Shown here: piece after piece, positions 9,139 to 18,426 of the stretch | Layout: each line of letters opens with the position of its first letter | Position numbering within the stretch: position 1 is the first letter of the stretch | Origin: Streptomyces violaceusniger | GTDB lineage: Bacteria > Actinomycetota > Actinomycetes > Streptomycetales > Streptomycetaceae | Length of the DNA: 64,000 nt | Direction: 5' to 3' | NCBI GenBank assembly: GCA_005405945.1 | Contig: BJHW01000002.1 | Span: forward strand, 2,356,001-2,420,000 | Program-made: the position numbers and the translations under genes | Notes under the pieces: model-generated | What the model was told of the DNA's origin: nothing | The model's database searches: none | What the model saw: the letters and a program-made list of their open reading frames with translations, nothing else

Positions 9139-10005
9139 TCACTCGTGCCGAGCGTTCTGGATCCATTCGGCGGTCGCACGAACGCCACCGAACGTGTAGA
9201 AGTGCAGGGAAACGTCACCGTGGCGATCCGTGTCGAGCTCTGTTTCGAGGCTCTCGACAAATCGGTTGGGCCCTGCTGTGCCCAGCAGTCCGGTCAGTGA
9301 AAGGCCGTACTTCTGGACGACACTCGCGGAGGACTGAACCCCGAAGCGTCGCGCATAGCGCAGGAGCCGCTGCACACCGGCCGGTCCAGGCACTCCGACG
9401 CGTATCGGCGAATTGATCTCGCGCGCCCTGAGTTTCTCGATCCAGGCCACCACCGGACCCGTGTCAAAACCGAACTGCGTGGTCACCGAGCATGCGAGGT
9501 TCTGTTCACGAAGGGCCGCCCACTTCTGCTCGACCGCTTTCCATAATACGTCGTCGTCGATCTTCGGATGCCCCTCGGGATAGCCCGCGACATTCACGTG
9601 GCGAACTCCGTGAGCACCGAGCAGACCAGTGGAGATGACCGAGAGCGCATCGGGGAAGGGCCCTTCGGGCTCGGGCGGGTCACCCCCTATGACCACGATC
9701 TCCTCGACCGCGTCGGCCTCGGCGAGTGCAGCCAGGTAGTCCTTGAGGTCCTCTTGTGATCGAAGTCGCCGGGCGGACACGTGCGGTACAGGTCGGAACC
9801 CCAGTTCGCGGACCACGCGCGCGGCCTCCACGCGCAACGCCATGTTCTCGTTGCCCAGGAAGGTGATATTCACCCGAGTACCCGGCGGAATCTGTGCCGC
9901 GGCGGACCGAAGTTCCTTCACGTCCTTGCCTGTGATTTCCAACGAGACTGTGTCCAGCAGGCCCGGCGGTGCCTGGCGCCCCGCCTGATCGGTCGAGCTG
10001 TGCAT
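9139..10005 (-). CDS. Methylenetetrahydrofolate reductase-like protein
   Basis: Start ATG 10005 is chosen because GAGGAGTGAG lies just upstream; a longer frame to 10053 has no such site. The protein has 288 residues and the MTHFR TIM-barrel pattern: an early SLEITGKD acidic segment, VNITFLGNEN, PVPHVSARRL, the flavin-site VVIGGDPPEPEGPF, VNVAGYPEGHP and TTQFGFD, then RVGVPGPAGVQRLL. MetF reduces methylene-THF in biosynthesis; here, downstream of methyl transfer to folate, it more likely runs toward oxidation of 5-methyl-THF, as proposed for ligM clusters. First gene of the operon, 265 bp after the AraC regulator. Confidence 0.88.
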   Translation of the reverse strand: MHSSTDQAGRQAPPGLLDTVSLEITGKDVKELRSAAAQIPPGTRVNITFLGNENMALRVEAARVVRELGFRPVPHVSARRLRSQEDLKDYLAALAEADAVEEIVVIGGDPPEPEGPFPDALSVISTGLLGAHGVRHVNVAGYPEGHPKIDDDVLWKAVEQKWAALREQNLACSVTTQFGFDTGPVVAWIEKLRAREINSPIRVGVPGPAGVQRLLRYARRFGVQSSASVVQKYGLSLTGLLGTAGPNRFVESLETELDTDRHGDVSLHFYTFGGVRATAEWIQNARHE

Positions 10006-10270
10006 CTCACTCCTCACGAATGGCGGGCGCCGCTGGCGCCCGGCAACCGTCATGAAATCGGCCCTGCGTCCTGGGAAATCGCTGTCGATCAGGCAGTCGG
10101 TCCGGAGACCTGGGCCGCTCGCAACGACAGTGCCGATCCATGACGTTAAGAGAGCCTCGGCTCAGGCCTCATCCACATCGCGACGCACTTCAGCCGCAAG
10201 GCGAAGGAGTTGCCGAGCGGTTCGCCTACTCGTGCATGCACGCCGTCCAGGTCACCCGGAATCCCGATGT

Positions 10271-11167
10271 TCACCGAGGCGCGCGATCACGGACGGCGGC
10301 CCGGAAGGCGATCGGAGTATGGCCCGTGCGCTGATGGAAGTACTTGGTGAAGTGGGTGGCGCCGGCGAAGCCGAGCTGCGCGGCGATCCGGGTCGAACTC
10401 TGGTCGCTGTGGGCGAGGAGGCGTTTGGCTTCGAGTACGACGCGGCGGTCGATGAACTCTTTCGCGCCTACGCCGGCAGTGGCCTGGCAGGCGCGTGCAA
10501 GGGTGCGCGCGGAGTAGCCCAGGGCGAGTGCGTAGTCCTCGACCCGGCGGGTGCGGGTGAAGTCCTTCTCGACGGCGTCCCTGAAGCGAAGGAAGGCCGA
10601 GTCCGGCGAGGGAGCGGGGCTCTCCCAGGGCGTGGTGGGGTGGGCCAGGCGGAGCACGAGGACGGCGAGCAGGTGGCGGAGTGTCGCCGTGTGGATCTCC
10701 AGGGGGAGCTGTCCCAGGGCCTGGAACTCTCGGGTCAGATGAACGAGGGCCAGGCTGAGGGCGGCAGTGTCGTCAGCGAGTGGGCGGTACAGGACGGGCG
10801 CGTGCGGATCGTCCAGGCGGGCTGCGGTGGCGGTGGCTGAATCGAGGACGCTGGGCTGGAACAGCACGAGGGTGCCATCGGCTCGAGTGAGATCGCCCCA
10901 TTGCTGAACCTGCCCTGGGCGCACCCACAGCCAGGAGCCCACCTCCAGCCGGTGGTCGGTGAAGTCCACCGCGTGCTGCAGCGAGCCATGGGTGAGCGTG
11001 AGCAGGTGGTGGAAGTCGGGACGCTGCGGGGCCGCGAGACGGGCGGCCGGGACCCGGTCTCGCAGGCCGGCCAGAGTCGTCACTTCGATGCCTGCGGGCG
11101 TTCCGGCGGGGGCGGCGAAGGGGACCTCCGGGATCCCCGCCGCGTCTGCTTGTCGGTTTCTGACCAT
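10271..11167 (-). CDS. AraC family transcriptional regulator
   Basis: About 298 residues from ATG 11167; an upstream start at 11227 is possible. The N-terminal half looks like an AraC-type cupin ligand domain (HHLLTLTHGSLQHAVDF, WLWVRPGQVQQWG). The C-terminal half has the double HTH: RVEDYALALGYSARTLARAC and STRIAAQLGFAGATHFTKYF with the HTPIAFR end. It lies upstream of the metF-purU-ligM-folD operon on the same strand, with a 265-bp gap that probably contains the operon promoter, so it is the best candidate activator of O-demethylation. Ligand unknown. Confidence 0.9.
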   Translation of the reverse strand: MVRNRQADAAGIPEVPFAAPAGTPAGIEVTTLAGLRDRVPAARLAAPQRPDFHHLLTLTHGSLQHAVDFTDHRLEVGSWLWVRPGQVQQWGDLTRADGTLVLFQPSVLDSATATAARLDDPHAPVLYRPLADDTAALSLALVHLTREFQALGQLPLEIHTATLRHLLAVLVLRLAHPTTPWESPAPSPDSAFLRFRDAVEKDFTRTRRVEDYALALGYSARTLARACQATAGVGAKEFIDRRVVLEAKRLLAHSDQSSTRIAAQLGFAGATHFTKYFHQRTGHTPIAFRAAVRDRAPR

Positions 11168-11300
11168 ATCTAGTCCGCAGCCTACCAACCGGCCCGCCCT
11201 TGAGCCTCCGACACTTGGAGAAGGCACTCAGCAGGACGGTGCCTGGAAGTCCGAAAGAGGACATCAACACCGTCACTTCATCGCACCCAAGGAGCAGAGC

Positions 11301-11481
11301 CATGAGCACCACTGCGAAGGACACCGTTGTGCAGGCCGCGGCCGAACTGTTCAGCGCGAAGGGGCTCCCCAACGACGTCACCGGCCGAGCCCTGCCGGTC
11401 GCCGCCCCTGCCGATCACCTGATCAGCACGCTCACCCGCCCCTCATCCGCCATCTCGACCTACGGTGACTACTGTGAGTGA
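11301..11481 (+). CDS. Small ORF, possibly a degraded SnoaL-like or TetR-like start
   Basis: ATG 11301 follows AAGGAGC at good spacing. The 59-residue product begins MSTTAKDTVVQAAAELFSAK and then loses any recognisable fold. It overlaps the start of the SnoaL-like gene. The good ribosome site suggests it was the 5' end of a real gene that has decayed, or a short leader peptide. Confidence 0.35.
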
Positions 11482-11854
11482 TCTCGGACAGAACAAAGCC
11501 ACAGCCCAGGCGTTCTACGACCTGATGTTCAATCGGTGCCGGCCAGCCGAGGCCATCGACAGGTACGCCGGTGACACCTATATCCAGCACAACCCGCACG
11601 TCGCCGACGGCAAGCAGGCGTTCATCGACTACTTCGTCCGCATGGCCGCGGAATACCCCGGCAAACGCGTCGAGTTCAAGCGCACCTTCGCCGACGGCAA
11701 CCACGTCATCCTGCATTGCCACCAGTTCTGGCCCGATGAGGAGTACGCAGGGATCGACATCTTCCGCTTCGACCCGGACGGGAAGATCATCGAACACTGG
11801 GACGTCCTTCAGGTCATTCCACCCACTTCCGAGAACGGCAACACCATGTTCTGA
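11465..11854 (+). CDS. SnoaL-like/NTF2-fold protein
   Basis: 129 residues from GTG 11465 (GTG 11474 is an alternative). The sequence has the features of the SnoaL-like NTF2 family: AQAFYDLMFNRCRPAEAIDR, YIQHNPHVADGKQAFIDYF, and the C-terminal FDPDGKIIEHWDVLQVIP. Members include polyketide cyclases and many unassigned small enzymes with a cone-shaped pocket. It is divergent from the AraC gene, so the intergenic region may serve both. Function is not determinable. Confidence 0.85.
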   Translation: MTTVSDLGQNKATAQAFYDLMFNRCRPAEAIDRYAGDTYIQHNPHVADGKQAFIDYFVRMAAEYPGKRVEFKRTFADGNHVILHCHQFWPDEEYAGIDIFRFDPDGKIIEHWDVLQVIPPTSENGNTMF

Positions 11855-12075
11855 CAGCGGTGGCGGGAGCGAGGTCGATCCAGTTCCTCGTAGGGCACCC
11901 GTCCCGTCGTGAGGGCCGGCGGGAGCTCGGTGGCGAACGGCACGTCGCGGGGAAAGCCGAGGCCGGGCTCGCCGCAGAGGTCCAGGACAGCCCGGATGCT
12001 CCGGGTCTGCGTCGGAGTGACGCGGAGGTGGAAGCGCCGCACGATCGCTGTGGAGCTCCGGGCCGGCTTCCGCTC

Positions 12076-12162
12076 CTGGTGCTCCACTTGTTGCACGGAG
12101 TCGACCGGGGCTGTCGGTAACAGCATGTTGTGGTGGTCGGTGGAGCACTGCATGAACAACGA
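12076..12162 (-). pseudogene. Fragment of a VOC/extradiol dioxygenase gene
   Basis: A short stretch reads LFMQCSTDHHNMLLPTAPVD, closely matching FLRCSTDHHNVLVQSAPV of the intact dioxygenase at 37681-38616. The surrounding frames do not continue the family on either side. The 11.86-12.07 kb sequence also looks coding on the minus strand but was not recognised. Probably a relic left by rearrangement or the IS110 insertion nearby. Confidence 0.5.
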
Positions 12163-12286
12163 CTTGCGGTCCCGGCCTCCCAGGCCTGGTCGGGCAACGG
12201 CCACCCGCCGGCCTGCGGGTGGCCAATCCACGTCGGCTACGTCAGGTGCACTCGGGACGCAACGGGGGGTGCCTCTATGTCTTTCG

Positions 12287-13470
12287 TCAAGCGAGGCGTG
12301 GGGTTCTGGGTTCGTAGAAGGTGCCGTCGCGGAGCATCGTGAACAGCACGTTGATCCGTTGGCGGGCCAGGCGGAGAAGTGCCTGGGTGTGGGTCTTTCC
12401 GCGGGCTCGGCATCGGTCGTAGTAGGTGCGGGAGGCGGGATCGTGCAGGGCGGCGAACGCGGACAGGAACATCGCCCGTTTGAGCTGCCGGTTGCCGCCT
12501 CTGGGCGCGTGTTCGCCGTGGATCGAGGTCCCCGAAGACTTGGTCGTCGGGGCGAGGCCGGCGTAGGAGGCGAGGTGGGCGGCGCTGGGGAAGCTGGTGC
12601 CGTCGCCGACGGTGACGAGCAAAGTGGCGGCGGTCCTGACCGCGACCCCCGGAATCGAGGTCAGGCCCGCGGAAAGAGGGTGAGCCTCCAGCAGTTGCCC
12701 GATCTGTGTTTCCAGAGCTCGTCGCTGTTCGTGGACGGCCGCGAGCGAGCGGGCCAGCGACGGGATCACGAAGTCGAGCGTGCCGGTCCCGGGGACGACG
12801 ACGGTCTGCTCGTCGAGCGCGTCGAAGATCTCGTCGATCAGTCACTGAGCCATGCGCGGGGCCTTGGGCCGGATGACTTCAACCAGACGCGACGGCCGGC
12901 CTTTCGCAGGGCGGCCGGAGATCCGTAGCGTTCCAGCAGCCAGGTCACGGCCGGGTGGTCCAGACGCGGCCCGAGCACCCGTTCCAGGCTGGGGTGGAAC
13001 TGGGTGAGCAGGCCGCGTATCCGGTTGGAGGTGCGGGTGGCCTCGGCCGCCAGGTCCTGGTCGAAGCCGACCAGCACGGTCAGCTCGGCGGTGATCTCGT
13101 CGGTCAGTGCCAGCGAGCGCAGGGTGTGCGGCATCGTCCTCGCGGCGTCAGCGATCACGGCTGCGTCGCGGGCGTCGGTCTTCGCTTCGCCCGGGTAGAG
13201 GTCGGCGATCCGCCGCATCGAGAGTCCGGGCAGGTAGGCAACCTTGCAGCCGGCGTCCCGGGCGACCGTCAGAGGCAGGGCTCCGATCGAGGCGGGCTGG
13301 TCCACGATCACCAGCACGGTGCCGAACTTCGCGGCCAGCTTGTCGAAGACGGCCCGCAGCTTCGGCTCGCTGTTGGGCAGCTGCTTGTCGAAGACCTTCT
13401 TCCCGGCCGGGGTCAGCCCGTGCCCGTGATGGGCGCTCTTGCCGACGTCCAGACCGAGAAAGACGCCCAC
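12287..13470 (-). pseudogene. IS110-family transposase, frameshift plus stop
   Basis: N-terminal DEDD part from 13470 (FLGLDVGKSAHHGHGL, LVIVDQPASIG, KTDARDAAVIAD) and C-terminal IS116/IS110/IS902 domain (LTSIPGVAVRTAATLLVTVG, PRGGNRQLKRAMFLSAFAAL). The frame changes near 12885, one base apparently missing, and a TGA interrupts the corrected frame near 12846 (MAQ-stop-LIDEIFDALDEQ). Two lesions make it a likely pseudogene, though the frameshift alone could be an assembly error. IS110 elements lack clear terminal repeats, so the ends are not defined. Confidence 0.8.
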
Positions 13471-13953
13471 GCCGCCCTCGTCCTCAACGGAATCTGGAAA
13501 TGATCAACGCTGAGAAAGCCTCAGTGGCTAGCCATTTCCTTACCGCGGGGCGCGTGCGGTGTGAACTATGGATAGGCCGAAGCGGGTCGGGATCGTTTCA
13601 ATCGGGGCCGGGGTACAACCTCCCGAGTTCGCCTGCATACATCGATCACGCCTACACGTCGTATGCCCCAGAAGCTGACAGAACGGAGTGGTCCCGAGTC
13701 GGATGGACAGTGGACACGTTCAGAGCCACCCGGTATCCCTCGTGAGCCGTTCCCCTCCGGCCAGCCGGGTTGGCGCTGCGCGAAAGAGCGCGGCAACGCC
13801 TCCTGGCCGGACAAGGCAATCGATGCTGTTTCCCGTCTTACCTTCTTGGTGGGCCTGATCTGGAAGCTGATCGGAAAATCGATGTCCGGAAGGGCAGGCG
13901 GCAGCATCCGGGCCGCGTGCGGACCGGATGACGGTGAGACTGGCCGGTCAGGC
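13471..13953. other. No gene recognised
   Basis: About 480 bp between two IS110-family genes. Open frames on either strand lack motifs; it may hold the left and right ends of the two elements. Confidence 0.4.
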
Positions 13954-15273
13954 CTATGCCGGTGTGAGGGCGACTTGGTGGCCGAGGGCCTGGAGCTGGC
14001 GGACGAGATCGCGGGTCTTGCGGGCGGGGTCGAGGTGGCGGCGGTGCCAGTCGGCGCCGAGCTCCTGGTAGGAGGCGTCTGGATCGTTGATCAGGTGCCA
14101 GGCGATGACGAGTATCGAGCGGGCGACGGCGACGAGAGCTTTGGCATGGCCGCGGCGTTTGACGATGCGGCGGTAGCGGGCGCCGAGGAAGGTGTCGGTG
14201 CGGGCAGCGGCGTTGGCGGCCTCGCCGAGAGCGCCCTTGAGCCAAGGGTTGCCCTGCCCGGCCGGGCCCGCGCTGTTCTTCGCTCCGGACTGGATCGTGC
14301 GGGGACACAGCTTCGCCCAGGACACCAGGTGTTCAGGAGTGGGGAAGCGGCTCATATCTGCGCCGATCGCGGCGAGGATGATCTGCGCGGTGGCCGGCCC
14401 GATGCCGGGAACGGCGTCCAGCTTCTCGGCCAGAGCCCGCGCACTGACCGCGGCCCCTTCGTCCCCGGTGCAGGTGCCTCCTGGCGGGGTGGTGATCTCC
14501 TCCAGTGTGAAGGCGATCAGTCGGTCGAGTTCGTCGATCTGTGCGGTGAGGTGGTCGACGGTGCCCAGCAGCACCCGCAGGAGCCGGGCGTGGTGGTCCT
14601 CGAACTGCCCGGTCAAAGCCTCGATGAGGGTCGGCTTCTTTTTGACCAGGTTGTCCTTGGCGAGGTCCGCCAGGGTGCGCGGGGTGCGTTCCCCGGCGAC
14701 CATGGCGTCGAGCATGGCCCGCCCGGACATGCCGAACAGGTCCGAGACGACGCCGGACAGTTTGATCTGCGCGTCCTGGAGAGCCTTGTCGACACGGTGC
14801 TTGTGCCGGGTGCGTTCATGGACGAACACGGTGCGGGTGCGGGTGTAGTCACGCAGCTGTCGCACCGGCTTCGGTGGGACGAACGAGGCGCGGACCATGC
14901 CGCGTTCGGCGAGCTTGGCCAGCCAGACCGTGTCCAGCTTGTCGGTCTTCGGGCGCCCGGGGACGTTCTGCACGTCACGGGCGTTGACGAGCCAGCAGTC
15001 CAGGCCGCGGGCCTCCAGCAGGTAGAAGAACGGGCGCCCGTACGAGCCTGTCGCTTCCATGACCACCCGCTCGACGCCCTGGCACACAAGCCGGTCGCCG
15101 AGTTCGAGGATCGTGTTCGTGGTCGAGGCGACCGTCCAGACCTTCTGAACACGTCGGCCTTCGATGGTGTCGTGCGGGACGCGCAGGCAGACCATCCCGG
15201 ACGCCTTCGCGATGTCGATCGCCGCGACCCTGGCGACCGTCCCGTCGTCGTGGTCTTCCCCCAGCTCCTCCAT
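13954..15273 (-). CDS. IS110-family transposase
   Basis: 439 residues from ATG 15273. N-terminal RuvC-like DEDD domain with AAIDIAKASGMVCLRVPHD, VVMEATGSYGRPFFYLLE and KTDKLDTVWLAKLA; the C-terminal domain has VPGIGPATAQIILAAIG and FPTPEHLVSWAKLCP, with serine-rich SGAKNSAGPAG following. The gene appears intact and full length. It differs clearly from the two other IS110 genes here, so at least three subfamilies have entered the region. Confidence 0.92.
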   Translation of the reverse strand: MEELGEDHDDGTVARVAAIDIAKASGMVCLRVPHDTIEGRRVQKVWTVASTTNTILELGDRLVCQGVERVVMEATGSYGRPFFYLLEARGLDCWLVNARDVQNVPGRPKTDKLDTVWLAKLAERGMVRASFVPPKPVRQLRDYTRTRTVFVHERTRHKHRVDKALQDAQIKLSGVVSDLFGMSGRAMLDAMVAGERTPRTLADLAKDNLVKKKPTLIEALTGQFEDHHARLLRVLLGTVDHLTAQIDELDRLIAFTLEEITTPPGGTCTGDEGAAVSARALAEKLDAVPGIGPATAQIILAAIGADMSRFPTPEHLVSWAKLCPRTIQSGAKNSAGPAGQGNPWLKGALGEAANAAARTDTFLGARYRRIVKRRGHAKALVAVARSILVIAWHLINDPDASYQELGADWHRRHLDPARKTRDLVRQLQALGHQVALTPA

Positions 15274-15513
15274 GACATACCCCCTGGTGTGCTGATGCAG
15301 GCAGGGGCTGCCCGGGAAGCCAAAGGGGTAGCGGAGAAGCTGATCGGCGTGCTCAAGGCGACAGTGTGCGGCCCCCTCGGACGGCTCCCTCACCAGACTC
15401 CTATGCGGGCTCACGGCCCAAACATCAAACGGCGTCGGCGGACAGCCCCTGTACCGATTTTCACGCCCGCGGGGCGTCACCGCAGGTGAACGGTCGACTC
15501 CTCCTATAGATCG

Positions 15514-15600
15514 TCAAGCGGTCTGTAGGAGTTGGTCCTGTGGGATGTTCGTGCTGGTCAGGTACTTGTAGACCTCGCGCGCGATGAAGCGTTTGAGGCA
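15514..15600 (-). pseudogene. IS110-family transposase C-terminal tail fragment
   Basis: Minus-strand frame ending at 15514 reads CLKRFIAREVYKYLTSTN and stops 11 residues later. This matches the extreme C-terminus common in IS110 transposases. It is cut off at about 15600, where a plus-strand IS110 fragment of another type begins. Confidence 0.6.
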
Positions 15601-15602
15601 GC

Positions 15603-15980
15603 CTGCCCGGCATGGGCCCCACCCTCGGTGCCGAGTTCATCGCCGCGACCGGCGGAGACCTGAGTGCCTTCGGCCGCCCCGACCGCCTGGCCGGTTTCGC
15701 CGGCCTGGCCCCCGTGCCCTGGGACTCCGGCAGCATCAGCGGCAACCTGCGCAGACCGCGGCGCTACCATCGCGGCCTCCAACGGTCCTTGTATCTGTCC
15801 GCGCAGGTGAGCGTGTTCTTCTGCCCGACCTCCAAGGCGTACTACGACAGGAAGCGCAAAGAGGGGAAGGGCCACAAACAAGCCGTACTCGCCCTCGCCC
15901 GCCGGCGGACGAACGTCTTGTGGGCAATGATCCGGGACAAGACCCCCTTCCAAGGTGCCCCCGTTCTCGCGAGCGGCTGA
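15603..15980 (+). pseudogene. IS110-family transposase, C-terminal remnant
   Basis: About 125 residues of the IS116/IS110/IS902 domain: LPGMGPTLGAEFIAATGGD, RLAGFAGLAPVPWDSGSISG, YYDRKRKEGKGHKQAVLALA and RRTNVLWAMIRD. The N-terminal catalytic domain is absent, so it cannot function. It abuts the opposite-strand fragment at 15514-15600, forming a junction of two broken elements just upstream of the cadmium transporter gene. Confidence 0.8.
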
Positions 15981-16061
15981 AGGACGCTCACCTGGGCAAC
16001 ACGGAGCTGACGCCCGCCGGGTACTGTCACCGGGCAACCGCGTGAGAGGAAAGGGCCACCT

Positions 16062-16658
16062 GTGGACCTGGGCATCATCGGGCAGGCCGCTGGGCTGTTC
16101 GCCGTCACCAACATCGACGACGTCCTGATCCTGTCCCTGTTCTTCGCCCAGGGCGCCGGACACCACGGCTCCACCCGCCGGATCGTCATAGGCCAGTACC
16201 TCGGCTTCGCCGCGATCCTCGCCGTCGCCGTGGCCGCGGCGTTCGGCGCCACCTTCCTGCCCGAGTCGGCCATCCCCTACCTCGGTCTGCTGCCTCTCGC
16301 CCTCGGGCTCAAGGCGGCCTGGCAGGCGTGGAAGCACCGTGACGACGAGGACGACGAGCAGCAGACGGCCGAGGGCGGACCGAAGGCTCTGGAGGTCGCC
16401 GCGGTCACCTTCGCCAACGGCGGCGACAACATCGGCGTCTACGTTCCCGTCTTCGCCACCGCTGGCGTCGGCGGCATGAGCGTGTACGCGATCGTGTTCC
16501 TGATCCTGGTGGCCGTGTGGTGCTTCACAGGCCGCTTCTTCGCCACCCGCCCCCTGGTCGCCAAGGCCCTCAGCCGCTGGGGACACATCCTGCTCCCACT
16601 GGTACTGATCGCCATCGGCCTGCTCATCCTCATCGAGGGCGGCGCCTTCGGCCTGTAA
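16062..16658 (+). CDS. cadD: CadD family cadmium resistance transporter
   Basis: 198 residues from GTG 16062, with GAGAGGAAAGG upstream. CadD-family signature residues are plain: TNIDDVLILSLFFAQ in helix 1 and FANGGDNIGVYVPVFA in the middle, the Asp-Asp and Asn-Gly-Gly-Asp motifs being typical. Five to six hydrophobic helices are separated by an acidic cytosolic loop (HRDDEDDEQQTAEGG). The family confers cadmium resistance or transport. It stands alone between IS110 remnants and an IS110 element, which suggests it arrived as mobile cargo. Confidence 0.88.
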   Translation: MDLGIIGQAAGLFAVTNIDDVLILSLFFAQGAGHHGSTRRIVIGQYLGFAAILAVAVAAAFGATFLPESAIPYLGLLPLALGLKAAWQAWKHRDDEDDEQQTAEGGPKALEVAAVTFANGGDNIGVYVPVFATAGVGGMSVYAIVFLILVAVWCFTGRFFATRPLVAKALSRWGHILLPLVLIAIGLLILIEGGAFGL

Positions 16659-17112
16659 GGCCGACCGATCAGACCGATCAACGCTTGACATCGGCATTGG
16701 GAAGTTTCCTTCTCCGAGCGCGGGGCGCGGCATTCGCGGGTGGCTGGACTTGCGCCGGCCACAGAGTCGAGCGCCATGCCCCACCAGGTCGAGGCCAAGG
16801 CACAAGGCTTCTCGTCGCTCCCGGTCCCACCTGGACTGTCCGTCAATCCTGGTCACGAGTGGACGAAGAGCCGACTCATTGTCAGACCGTCCAGTCAGGT
16901 TGAGCGCCGGTTCGTACGAAGCCATCCTGTAGTGATCGAGTCATGCCATTTTGCCGGGATCGATGGGACGGTTGCGCAGTGCTGTCCCGGACGGCGGTCT
17001 GACTCATGAGATATATGACCGATATGTCCAGTCGCTGGCTTGTCGACTGTCGTTGCGGGACGGCGCCTGCTGGTACCGAGCCACAGGGCGTGTCCCCATA
17101 GGGGCCTTGCCG
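16659..17112. other. No gene recognised
   Basis: About 450 bp between cadD and the next IS110 gene. Overlapping frames exist without recognisable motifs; it probably includes the left end of the IS110 element. Confidence 0.4.
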
Positions 17113-18303
17113 ATGATCAGGCGCCATCACAGTTCAGACCGCCCGAGCAGGCCGGTGCCATCCACACAGCACGTCACCACGCAGGGGGCGAACCACCATG
17201 ACGACCCGACAGCGCAGTACCTCCTCCAGCACAGGTCCTCCCGTTCGGGCGAGGTCGCCCTGGGCGTCGACACGCACGGCGAGGTCCATGTCGCCTCTGT
17301 GGTCTCCCCGCTGGGGAAGGTTCTGGGCACCGAGTCCTTTCCGGCCACGGCGGCCGGCTACCGCCTGCTGCTCGTGTGGGCCCGCAAGCGGGGGACGGTG
17401 CGCCGGGTCGGTGTGGAGGGCACGGGCACCTTCGGAGCGGGCCTGTCCCGCTACCTGCTGGCCCAGCAGGTCCAGGTGTATGAGGTGAACCGGCCCGACC
17501 GCACGGCCCGCCGTCTGCTCGGGAAGTCGGACCCGCTCGATGCGCAGGCTGCTGCGCGGGCCGTGCTCAGCGGTCGCGCCAAGGCCCGCGCCAAAACGGG
17601 TGACGGTCCGGTGCACTGCGCCCGGATGTTCAAACTCGCCAAGGAGTCCGCGGTCAAGGCCCGTACTCAGGCGATCAATCAGCTCAAGGCCGTCCTGGTC
17701 ATCGCCGATCCGGCGCTGCGGGAGCGGCTGTCCGGTCTGGGCAACCGCGAGCTGTTCCGCACCTGCGCGCGCCTAGGCCAGCTCGACGGCGAAGACGGCG
17801 GGGGTGATGAGGACGTCGTGGCCCAAGCCACTCACATCACTCTGAGCCTGCTGGCCCAGCGCATCGAGCAGCTCACCGCACAGATCGTTGAGCTGAATAA
17901 GCGCCTGACCCGGCTCGTCGAACGCCACGCCCCGCAGCTGCTCGTGCCGGTGGGCATCGGCCCGGACAGCGCCGTCACGCTCCTGATCACCATCGGAGAC
18001 AACCTCGAGCGGCTGAACACCGAGGCGTCCTTCGCCGCTCTGTGTGGAGTCAGCCCCGTCGAGTACTCCTCGGGCAGGCGGAGCTCGCGCCGGCTCAACC
18101 GTGGCGGCGACCGGCAGGCGAACGCAGCCTTGCACCGCATCGTGTTCACCCGGCTGCGCCACGACCCGCGCACCCAGGCGTACTACGAACGCCGTACCCA
18201 AGAGGGCAAGACCCGACGTGAGATCATCCGATGCCCCAAGCGATATGCCGCCCGGGAGGTCTTCAACCTGGTCAGGCCGGTATCCGGCATCCCCTCGTTA
18301 TAG
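17113..18303 (+). CDS. IS110-family transposase
   Basis: The catalytic domain begins GEVALGVDTHGEVHVASVV, with VGVEGTGTFGAGLSRYLL and KSDPLDAQAAARAVL; the C-terminal domain shows VPVGIGPDSAVTLLITIGDN, CGVSPVEYSSGR and the tail KRYAAREVFNLV. The start is uncertain: ATG 17113 is in frame, but ATG 17198, one frame off, has a more natural N-terminus (MTTRQRSTSSS), so one base may be missing near 17250. Otherwise apparently intact, about 370 to 396 residues. Confidence 0.85.
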   Translation: MIRRHHSSDRPSRPVPSTQHVTTQGANHHDDPTAQYLLQHRSSRSGEVALGVDTHGEVHVASVVSPLGKVLGTESFPATAAGYRLLLVWARKRGTVRRVGVEGTGTFGAGLSRYLLAQQVQVYEVNRPDRTARRLLGKSDPLDAQAAARAVLSGRAKARAKTGDGPVHCARMFKLAKESAVKARTQAINQLKAVLVIADPALRERLSGLGNRELFRTCARLGQLDGEDGGGDEDVVAQATHITLSLLAQRIEQLTAQIVELNKRLTRLVERHAPQLLVPVGIGPDSAVTLLITIGDNLERLNTEASFAALCGVSPVEYSSGRRSSRRLNRGGDRQANAALHRIVFTRLRHDPRTQAYYERRTQEGKTRREIIRCPKRYAAREVFNLVRPVSGIPSL

Positions 18304-18426
18304 GGGCGTCCGTGAGAGGTGTGGGGACTGTTCTGGGCTGACGCGCCCGAGGTTCAGGGGGCCGTTCGCGGTAATGAGCGACATCCCGTGAGCGGGCCTT
18401 GCGTACGGCAAGGCCCCAGGGTCGGC

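Noticed and set aside
13663..15489. 608-codon plus-strand open frame
   Set aside because: It is the antisense shadow of the intact IS110 transposase at 13954-15273; composition lacks protein motifs.
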